Source: Nepenthes gracilis (Eukaryota > Streptophyta > Magnoliopsida > Caryophyllales > Nepenthaceae). Taken from it: a stretch of DNA of 64,000 bases. Where the stretch lies: the NCBI GenBank assembly GCA_033239525.1, contig BSYO01000033.1:10531501-10595500 (forward strand). Reading direction: 5' to 3'. Below are positions 55,999 through 64,000 of the stretch, piece after piece (position 1 is the first letter of the stretch; each line of letters begins with the position of its first letter). The position numbers and the translations under genes are program-made. The notes beneath the pieces were generated by a model. That model saw only the letters and a program-made list of their open reading frames with translations. It ran no database searches and was not told the origin of the DNA.

Positions 55999-57330
55999 TG
56001 TTAATGTCATTTACGTGTTAGTATATTCCGTAATCATATTTAGTCGTGCATTGATGTTGGATAGTATTAGTTGAAGTGTTGTATTAACTTATTTTCGTGG
56101 CTGTCCGTTCTCAATGTCCTGCGCCTGCTGCACATCTACTATGTGCTCGAGCCCCGATTCCAATACCATGCCACCCGCTACATGCCTCTATGCGCTCGAG
56201 CTTAGTTTCCAGTGGGTTTGCGCCTGATATTCGCTCACCATGTGCTCAAGCGCCAAATCCAGTAGCCTCCCACTCGATACTCGCTTGCCGTACACTCAAG
56301 CGCCAAAACTAGTAGCCTTGCGCTCGAAGCTTGCTGCCTTATCGCTCGAGCGCCTGTGAGTTTCTCTCTTGAAACCCTACGAGTGCCCGCCCCATGCTCA
56401 AGCTGCGCTCGAGTACTGTGGCAACAATCATTTTTTTAAACGTTTTTTTGAGTCTCACTATATATTTCTCCCTTCTTTTGGTTGTTCTAACTCTTACGTA
56501 CACTCAAGCGCCAAAACTAGTAGCCTTGCACTCGAAGCTTGCTGCCTTATCGCTCGAGCGCCTGTGAGTTTCTCTCTTGAAACCCTACGAGTGCCTGCCC
56601 CATGCTCAAGATGCGCTCGAGTACTGTGGCAACAATCATTTTTTTTAAACGTTTTTTTCGAGTCTCTCTATATATTTCTCCCTTCTTTCAATTGTTCTAA
56701 CTCTTACTTATGAATGTGGAAATGCCTATTTTGAGAGAAAATAAAATTCTCATACTTTAATATTGCTCAATTTAAGAAAACCTCAACGACATTCTTGTGT
56801 TATTTTATCAACCATTTTCTCACCTCTCTAACTTTATCATTGAAACACTTCCTACCTGTTTACCTGAATTGGCGACGTTGGTAGTGTGAAAAAGGGGGTC
56901 CAGTGGTGTTTGGTATTTTAAGCAGTTCGTAAGGAAAGATTGATGTGAAGATTGAAAGGAATCCGATTTCGTTACCGTGTGTAAATCCAAGGAGTTCCTT
57001 GGTAGAGATTACTTAACGGGAGAAAATTGACTAGGTTAGCGCATCATTACCACCCGATCTGTAAGTTGACTTTCATAGTGCATATCTTTCCTAACTGTTG
57101 AAACCCGAAGGGTTTTACTCGATAGTCGTAATTATCAAGATTTTTCTTCGTCACCAAAATTTATCTCTTTTTATAATTATTTATTTCTTTACTCTTTATA
57201 CTTGTTATCATATATATCATCTAAATTAAAATATTCTTTACGTGTAATGAATATTTATTTTCGTATTACTTTCGCTAATCTATTAAGAGGCCTGAACTTT
57301 TGTGTGATTTAAGACGAAAAGTTTTCTTCA
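55999..57330 (+). repeat. 5' LTR of the plus-strand copia element
   Basis: Ends GTTTTCTTCA just before the primer site. CAAGGAGTTCCTTGGTAG, GGTTAGCGCATC and TTACCACCCGATCTGTAAGT match the minus-strand family LTRs (CAAAGAGTTCCTTGGTAG, GGTTAGCGCGTC, TTACCACCCGGTCTGTAAAT). The U3 part carries six CTCGAG sites (56146-56621). TATATATTTC near 56458 and 56667 are TATA-like. A 208-bp tandem duplication is inside. Confidence 0.85.
56290..56707. repeat. 208-bp tandem duplication in the copia LTR
   Basis: GTACACTCAAGCGCCAAAAC starts at 56290 and at 56498. The copies differ at roughly ten positions and by two bases in length. Each copy contains two CTCGAG sites and one TATA-like stretch, so the promoter part has been doubled. 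Confidence 0.92.
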
Positions 57331-57346
57331 ATTGGTATCAGAGACT
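57331..57346 (+). other. Primer binding site of the plus-strand copia element
   Basis: ATTGGTATCAGAGACT directly after the LTR, complementary to initiator tRNA-Met. Confidence 0.88.
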
Positions 57347-57373
57347 CACCCTGATCTGCAACCCCGATCTAGA

Positions 57374-59270
57374 TGCATACCAATCAATTGTTGTCTATTT
57401 CTCTCTACTTTGGTGGGAGTAATCACAAGTACTGAAAAGTACGTATGAGAGCATTTTTTAAATCAATAGATGAGTTTGTTTTGTCCGGTACTCAAATCGG
57501 GTGGACTCTACTCAGAAGCATCACAGGTGATGAACCAAAAGCTTTATTTTTGTGGTCTAAAGAAGAACTTAATGCATACAATTAGAATAGTAAGAGATTA
57601 CATGCTATCTTTACGGTCGTATCCCTTAAAGAATTTAAATGCATTTCCATATATGAGACATCGAAAGAGACTTGGGACATCCTTGAGATTACCCACGAAG
57701 GAACTAAATTGGTTAAAATTTTAAAATTATAAATGTTCATAACTAAGTTTGAAGAAATTTGGATAAAAGATGACGAGACATTTAATAAATTTTATACAAA
57801 ATTGAATGACATTGTTAAGTTTATATTTAATTTAGGAGAACGTATTCCTAAGAATAGAATTATCGAAAAAGTCCTGTAATTTTTACCTAAACATTTTAGA
57901 CTAAAAGTTATTACTATTAAAGAGAGCAAATATCTTGATAAATTAAAAATAGAACTTATTGGGTCCCTTCAAACATATGAGTATACTCTACCTCAATCAA
58001 AAAGAAATAAATTAATTATCTTGAAAACTATAAAGGAAGAGAGAGATTGTCAATTGGACAAAGAGTCATGTAGTGATGAGGATCTTACCATAGTCATTAA
58101 AAATTTTAAGAAATTCTTTAAAAATAAGAACAACAAACGAATCTCTAAAGGAAATGATTGGTTTCATAACTTGATTAAGAAAGAGAAAAAAATAAAGACT
58201 CTAAAAATAAGAAATTCCAAGGAATCCAATGACATGAATGCCACAACTTTGATCATATCTGGATCGAGTACCCTAATTTTAAGCGTCATAAAAAAAGTTT
58301 TAAATGTGTCTCTAATGGACGTTAAATATGGTAAAAATCATGATGAAAATTCTTCAAAAGATAATCAGGTAAATTATATGGCCTTCAAAATATCTATTAT
58401 TAGTTGTGATGAAGCTACTAGTGTGCCGCTTGAACAATCCGACTCTTCCCATGAAGAATCTGATTATGAATTTGATGGATTTCAAGAAATAAATGACAAA
58501 TTTTTTAGGGAATGTTTAAAAGTAAAATAAATAAATAAAATCTTAAACAGTAAACTCATCGAATTGAAAAAAGAAAATGTAGAAGTTATCACCAAATTGA
58601 TTAGTGCCACTATTACTCATCGTAAACTAGAAATGCGAAATAGCTCCCAAATCACTAAAATTAAATCCCTAGAATTGAAATTTGAAAACACTAAGAACGA
58701 TATGTAAAAATTTTCAAATGGAATCCAAAAACTTGACCACATGTTAGATCTTAAGAAAGTTGCTGGAAATAAAATGGATTTGGATTATGTTGAGAATATT
58801 TTCCAACATGGCCAGCAACCTAAAATTATATTTATTCCTGCCACAAAAATGTCACATAAAAATATTCATACATCTAAAATCACTAAGTCGGTGCTTCAAC
58901 ATGTGGAGAAAAGATTTGGCCCAAATCCCTTGTCTAATCCAAATAGCCAAAAGATCATGAATAAACCCACTAAAATTCACTAATCAACTAAAGTAAATAC
59001 CTATTTCAACCAAAAATCAGGAAATTTTTCTTCCATGTCTAAGTTTGTACCTACTTGCCATACGTGTAAAAAAATTGGTCATATTTATCCTCATTACTTT
59101 ACCATGAATCTTCTGTATAACCAAAGATAATGAATGAAAATGAATAAAGTTGTTAATCACATTCAATAATTGAATGAATAAGTAAAAAGATTAAATCAGA
59201 AAGTCAATTTGGGAAGAAAAATATGGATTAAGAAAAATGAGTTGAAAAATTTTTCTAAAATTTATTCTTG
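57374..59270 (+). pseudogene. Copia gag, decayed
   Basis: MHTNQLLSISLYFGGSNHKY, a stop at the normal YWK tryptophan (TGA, 57436-57438), then VRMRAFFKSIDEFV begin gag. ISIYETSKETWDILEITHEG and IKDDETFNKFYTKLNDIV are the core; the 58021-58530 frame gives the acidic, Lys-rich middle. CHTCKKIGHIYPHYF near 59056-59100 is the second zinc knuckle, with its last cysteine changed to tyrosine. KIWIKKNELKNFS (about 59219-59257) leads into protease. The first knuckle seen in the minus-strand relative is not found. Six or more stops are present. Confidence 0.82.
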
Positions 59271-59700
59271 TAATGTTGCTCACATTGTCTTGAAAGCCAA
59301 AAATCAATTTCCATGGTATTTGGATAGTGGATGCTCTAGACATGTGTAAAAATAAAGCCATGTTCTCCTCGTTATTGGACCATCCTAATGGGATAGTTAT
59401 CTTTGGTGATGGTGCTAGAGCTCCCATTTTTGGTGGAGGTCTGATATATATTTTTGGACTCTCAAAGTCTTGTGATATCTTATATGTCTCCAAGTTAAAA
59501 TCCAACCTCTTAAGCATTAGCCAATTCTGTGATGAAAATTTTAAAATCTGATTTTTTTTCAGGATAAATGCTGCATATACAACACAAGTGGCTTGATTGT
59601 CTTAGAGGAAAAGAGAACTCCCGACAATCTTTATGGTATCGAGCCAAACCACATTCTAGGATGTAACCCTACTAAAATTGATTCTATAGAATTGTAGCAT
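59271..59700 (+). pseudogene. Copia protease, decayed
   Basis: NQFPWYLDSGCSRHV with the active-site D-S-G at 59323-59331 is intact. Directly after it the frame shifts, and IVIFGDGARAPIFGGGLIYI and KSNLLSISQFCDENFKI (59327-59551) continue in another frame. Protease would cut Gag-Pol; this copy cannot be translated through. Confidence 0.85.
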
Positions 59701-60480
59701 CAACGTCTTGGCCACTTAAATTTTAAAATTCTATCCAAAATTTTGAAGAAAAGTTGTGTTGAATGGCTTCCTAAATTGCTAAATATTAAACATCATGTGT
59801 GTGTCCTTGTCAATTAGGAAAACAAATTAGAACGAGTCACTCATATCTTAGTGACATCCATACCTTGCGTCCCCTTGAACTGATTGATATGGACCTTTTG
59901 GGACTATCTAGAACTGAAAGTCTAGGGGGCAAAAAGAATATTTTAGTGGTTGTCGATGATTTCTCTAGATATTCTTTGATAGACTTTATCCGAGAACAAT
60001 TTGATATTTTTTATCATGTAAACATTTTATATAAAAAATTCACCAATGAAAAAAGAACTTCTATCGTGAGAATCTGTAATGACCATGGAAAGGAATTCGA
60101 GAATTCTAGTTTTGAAAATTTTTATAATAAAAAAAGAATTCACCATGAATTCTCATCCCTTATCATCCCTCAACAAAATGGTATTGTAGAATGAAAAAAT
60201 TGGGTTATTTAAGAAATTGCCAGAATTATGATACAGTGTAAGAATGTTGCCATGCACTTTTACAGCGTGTAGTGAGTACAATTTGTCATATAATCAACCA
60301 GGTCTACTTATTGCCTGGGACAGAAAAAACTCCATATGAACTTTGGAAATGAAAGAAATCCTAACGTTAAGTATCTCTATATATTCGGTAGTCAATACTT
60401 TATTTTATGCAATAGGAAAAATTTAGACAAGTTTGACTCAAAAAGTGATGAAGGGATGCTCTTGGGTATTCCCTAACCAG
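59640..60480 (+). pseudogene. Copia integrase, decayed but DDE retained
   Basis: HQRLGHLNFKILSKI (from about 59699) and, after a frameshift, CPCQLGKQIRTSH form the HHCC zinc domain. The core in 59799-60194 keeps all three catalytic residues: D in IDMDLLG (59892-59894), D in CNDHGKEF (60081-60083) and E in PQQNGIVE (60189-60191). A stop follows at 60192. KNVAMHFY, GTEKTPYELW and LGIP in later frames mark the C-terminal part. Confidence 0.87.
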
Positions 60481-60499
60481 TAGAGCCTATCGAGTTTAC

Positions 60500-61780
60500 A
60501 ATTTTCACACTCAAACTGTTATGAAATCCATTAATATTGTTGTAAATGATATTCCTAATGAGCATCCTAAAACCCATGATTGTTCTGATAAAGAGGTTGA
60601 TCAAGTTAAGTTTTCACTTAATTCATTATTTCCTGATATTTTGCAAGAGACTCCAAATGTCATTCCTATTAAGGAACTTTCTACTGTAGTAAAATTAAAT
60701 CATCCAAAAGACCTTATGTTAGGCGACTTAAGTGAAGTTATGAGGCTGCGCCACCGTGTTCTAAACCTACTCACCTATACTTGTTATGTATTTCACATCA
60801 AATCCAAAAAGGTAGAAGAAGTTTTGTTCGATAAGTGCTGAACAAATGCCATGCATGAGAAATTAAATCAATTTGTGAGAAACGACATATGGTCTTTGAT
60901 TCCGCAACCCAAATATACAAATGTCATTGGGACCAAATGGATATTCAAAAATAAAATCAATGAAAATGAAAATATTTCCCGTAATAAAACTTACCTTGTT
61001 GCTCAAATATATACACAAGTGGAGGACATCGATTATGACGAGACTTTTGCTCAGATGGCTCGTCTTGAATCTATTAGTATCCTTTTATCTATTACTTGTA
61101 CTATGAGATTTAAACTCTATCAAATGGATGTGAAAAGTACCTTCCTGAATGGTATTATTCAAGAGGAAGTTTATGTTGAGCAACCAAAGGGATTTGTGAA
61201 TCTCGAATTTCTGGACCATGTGTAAAACTAAAAAAAGGCCCTATACGACCTTAAGCAAGCTCCTAGAGCTTGGTACGAACATCTCACCTCGTACCTTAGT
61301 GACCTGGGTTTGTTCGAGGTAGTGTTAATAAAACCTTATTTGTTGAAATGACCAAAAAATGTATACTAGTAGCCCAATTTTATGTTGATGACAATATCTT
61401 TGACGCTACCATTGACTCCCATGCTCACTCGTTTGCTAACTGCATTGCCTCAAAATTTGAAATGAGTATGGTAAGAGAACTTACATACTTTCTCGGTTTG
61501 TAAATTTGGCAATTCTCTCACGGTAGTTTTATCCCTCAATCCAAATATGTCAAGAACCTTGCAAAACGTTTCAATCTTGATAACTCCAAACATACTCAGT
61601 CACCCATGAGTACTTCATCAAAACTGGATCGTGATCCTGCAGAAAAGAGCATCGATCTAACTTTTTATAGAAGTATAATCGACAGTCCCTTGTATTTAAC
61701 CACTAGCCGACCGGACATTACATTTAGTATTAGTATCTGCACTCGATATCAATACGATCTAAGAGAATCCATTTAAGTGC
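60500..61780 (+). pseudogene. Copia reverse transcriptase, decayed
   Basis: LNQFVRNDIWSLIPQPKYTN, GTKWIFKNKINENENISRNK and FKLYQMDVKSTFLNGIIQEE with VYVEQPKGF (60851-61225) are copia RT. KKALYDLKQAPRAWYEHL follows a stop. FYVDDNIFDAT has an intact Y-V-D-D at 61381-61392. FEMSMVRELTYFLGL and YVKNLAKRFNLDNSK continue the domain. The frame is interrupted near 61222 and 61317 and by a stop at 61501. The stretch 60521-60841 is the integrase-RT linker. Confidence 0.88.
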
Positions 61781-62280
61781 AGTTAAACGTATCATTCGCG
61801 ATATCAATGGGAATTCCGATTATGAGATTTTCTTCTCTAAAGACTTCAATTTTGCCTTGGCTGGATATTCCGATGCCAATTAGGTTGAAAATGTTGATGA
61901 TAAAAAAAAGCACGTCCAGTGGATATTTCTATGTCAGCTCCAACCTGGTGGTTTGGATGAGCAAGAAAGAAAATCCATCTTATTGTCTACTGCGAAAGTC
62001 GAATACATTGCTGCTGGTAGCTACTGCACTCAGCACATGTGGATGAAACAAATGCTTCTTGATTACAATATTATTCGGGACACTATGGCCATTTACTGTG
62101 ACAATACCAGTACTATTAATATTTTTAAAAATCCGATTCGACACTTCTAAACCAAACATATTGATATTTGGCATCATTTTATTGTGAGCTTGTGGAAACT
62201 CGAGTCATCTCTCTTGAACAAACTCGACTGACAATCAACTGGACGATATCCTCACTAATTCCTTGGATAGTGTGCGTTTT
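61780..62280 (+). pseudogene. Copia RNase H, decayed
   Basis: LAGYSDAN (from about 61858), then KSILLSTAKVEYIAAGSYCT with MWMKQMLLDYNI and IYCDNTSTINIFKNP (61953-62150) give the aspartate, glutamate and aspartate positions. TKHIDIWHHFI and a degraded ADILTKSLDS near 62240-62270 end pol. A stop replaces a conserved residue in the motif HFRTKHI-type at 62148-62150. Confidence 0.85.
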
Positions 62281-63334
62281 GAATTTTTAAGAATGACCAT
62301 CAGTGTTTGTTCGCCTCCAGAGAAATGACTTATCTTTAATTTCAAACAAAAAAGCAAAAAATCAATTAAAATTTTTTTAAAAAAGCGAGCGCAAATTGCG
62401 TGCACCTGCCTTCCACGCACTCAAGTGTCACTAATTGTACGCTTTATTATCTAGCGAGTATCGTGCACCTTGCCAAACCCTCATTAGCCACTCTCTCTCC
62501 TCGCACGATGTTCACTCTCTCTCCCACCAACCTCCAGATCCACTTCTCTTCCTCTCTATTGTTGGTGTCTCTCAAGGTAATCTTCTCTTTTCTCTTCGTA
62601 TTTTGTGTTTGCACCTCCTTCCGCCATTAATGGCGGCGCCACCCCTCTTCCCTTGTTTTTTTGTTGGAACTCTTCATGGGTTCTTCCCATTTTAGCCAGC
62701 TTCAATTTTCTTCTTTTTAGTTCCAGATCCACCAATTTTTGTGTGGATCTTGTGATTCTAGACCCTTCCCTATTTCCTAGTGCATCATGGCACCTCTGGC
62801 ACCTCCCCTAGCCTGTGAACCCTTGTCGAACTCACAAGGGTTGGGCGTTGCCCACTGTGGATCTTACCAGGCCTATTACGCATGCCATGAGGCTCACATG
62901 ACTGAGGCTGGTGGTGCACTACTGGAGCTCTGGCGCTATTCCTCGTGTATCTTGGCGCAGCTCTCGAGCGCCTGCCCTGCACTCACCAGGTGTCGTCCCT
63001 CCTCTCGTGCCTCTCACCCTCACACACACACACACACAAAAACCAAAGAGGCTCCTGTGTAATTTATTTGAGTGTTCTTAAAGTCCCCTCTTATGTGTGT
63101 ATTTAAGATGTTAGGCCACGTAAATCTCTTGCTTGCAAATCGATTGGCAAGCGTCATCCGCCAAGTAGACTCTCCACCCCCGATTTTTTCATTAGTCTGA
63201 AGGTTGAGGCCCTGTTCATCACCCACATGTCTCAGCGGCAACTCTCCCTTGAATGAGAAGTCAGCCTTTCCTCCCTCGACCCCTCTATCTCTTCTGTCTT
63301 CATCAACTGACATTGGAAGTCGGTCCTCACAAAT
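62281..63334. other. Region between copia pol and 3' ORF
   Basis: An A-rich stretch (62345-62390) follows pol. After that come pyrimidine-rich sequence and several short overlapping plus-strand frames (62400-62695, 62787-63062), with a CTCGAG at 62963-62968 and (CA)n at 63020-63038. None shows a recognised domain; they may be the decayed 5' part of the extra ORF. Confidence 0.4.
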
Positions 63335-63943
63335 TTGGTTACTCCTTCCGCAATCATCTTTCAAAAATTCTACTCAAATATACATGAGTCCTCTGTCACT
63401 TCATTTTCGACCTTCTTGCAGAGGAAAAACCTCAGAATTACCTCGGATGTGATTGAACGGGTTCTCGGTCTTTCTCGGGTGAAAAATTCCAACTATCCCT
63501 ACACCCCACTTTCCAAGCTCCACCTCAATGAGATCACCACATTCATTCATAGCTCACCCATGTTGTAGAATGGGCGATCTTTTAAAACTTCACTTCTTTC
63601 CCTTCAGTGACTAGTCATGATTCGCATTATACTCATGAATGTTTTTCCTGTCACTCATTTTTCATCTATCCCTCTTGACAAAGCCATTTTTCTTTATACT
63701 CTCTTGAGTGAGCGGCCTATTAATTTGCCATCCCACTTCTACTTTCACATACTCTCCCATTTTAACACCCGAAAGGATGACAACCTCCCCCATGGTTATC
63801 TCATTCAACAACTGTTTACGGGATTAGGTCCCCCTTTTCCGATCTTCTTCATCTACAACTTGTACGCCCTATCACTTCCACCACCTTTGCCCAGAACCGG
63901 TCACACATTCATTGCTTTACCGTGGATCCCAATGAGCCTCTAG
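63335..63943 (+). pseudogene. Extra 3' ORF with plant-transposon-protein-like domain
   Basis: Two open stretches (63335-63568, 63617-63943) lie in one frame, separated only by two stops. They read FQKFYSNIHESSVTSFSTFL, DVIERVLGLSRVKNSNYPYT, then IPLDKAIFLYTLLSERPINL and LPHGYLIQQLFTGLG. This pattern (FYANI, then a predicted helix with VLGL/YPY, then a D-K-A-LLYAL segment and LP.G.LI) resembles the domain called putative plant transposon protein. SIRE/Maximus elements carry an additional, env-like ORF at this place; whether this is that ORF is inference. The frame probably continues to the window edge. Confidence 0.5.
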
Positions 63944-64000
63944 ATGAGCCTCTCCCAGAGGTACCTTTATTTCACCCCAAGAGTGGACTATCTTGCTTTG

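Larger units (their letters stand above)
55999..64000 (+). mobile_element. SIRE/Maximus-like Ty1/copia element, 3' end beyond the window
   Basis: A plus-strand element with 5' LTR (55999-57330), tRNA-Met-type primer site, gag, protease, integrase, RT, RNase H in the copia order, and then an extra 3' ORF region. The extra ORF and the long two-knuckle-type gag suggest the SIRE/Maximus lineage. Stops and frameshifts occur throughout. The LTR start TGTTAATGTC was set by alignment with the minus-strand family member; the 3' LTR is not reached. Confidence 0.87.

Overview
This window is a piece of a large, repeat-rich nuclear genome of a seed plant, almost certainly an angiosperm. The evidence is the density of plant-type LTR retrotransposons (Tekay/Del-like and Tat/Retand-like Ty3/gypsy, SIRE/Maximus-like Ty1/copia) and one recognisable host gene, a CLE-family peptide precursor ending in the TDIF peptide of CLE41/CLE44. 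No rRNA, tRNA, prokaryotic gene or CRISPR array was recognised. Nearly every retroelement frame carries stops of the Q/W/R-to-stop kind, D-to-N changes and frameshifts, as expected of methylated, decaying plant retroelements.

Layout from left to right. 1-6299: 3' part of a plus-strand Ty3/gypsy chromovirus (RT, RNase H, integrase, chromodomain-like tail) and its long 3' LTR, which contains minisatellites. 6293-7927 and 17437-17861: two halves of a minus-strand LTR, split by a complete minus-strand Tat/Retand-like element (7928-17431; 925/926-bp LTRs; 5-bp target duplication ATTAT). 17862-18770: an old minus-strand gypsy pol fragment, beside a solo LTR (19044-19867; duplication CCTAT). 19873-25175: AT-rich sequence with a pair of diverged repeats and a CT-rich, gene-start-like stretch.

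25176-48466: a second Tat/Retand-like element on the plus strand. It is very long because it has taken later insertions: a solo Tekay-like LTR (35571-38405; duplication GAAAG) in its 3' untranslated part, and a complete element with 3-kb LTRs and no coding capacity (39114-47559, LARD-like) inside its right LTR. Between integrase and the 3' LTR it carries an antisense ORF with its own TATA-like box.

48467-51594: a low-repeat host island carrying the CLE/TDIF gene on the minus strand (50782-51099). 51595-55858: a minus-strand SIRE-like copia element that keeps only gag between complete LTRs (TR-GAG-like); its 3' LTR points at the CLE gene, about 0.5 kb from the start codon. 55999-64000: a plus-strand member of the same copia family with gag, protease, integrase, RT and RNase H in decayed frames and a 3' extra ORF; its 3' LTR lies beyond the window.

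The points most worth following are the TDIF gene with a retroelement LTR immediately upstream; palindromic CTCGAG-type motif arrays placed just upstream of the TATA box in LTRs of two unrelated superfamilies; a 17-nt palindrome touching the LARD TATA box; a 47-bp block conserved between two otherwise different chromovirus LTRs; and the antisense gene unit in the Tat elements. Element family names rest on motif recognition by eye, not on a database search.
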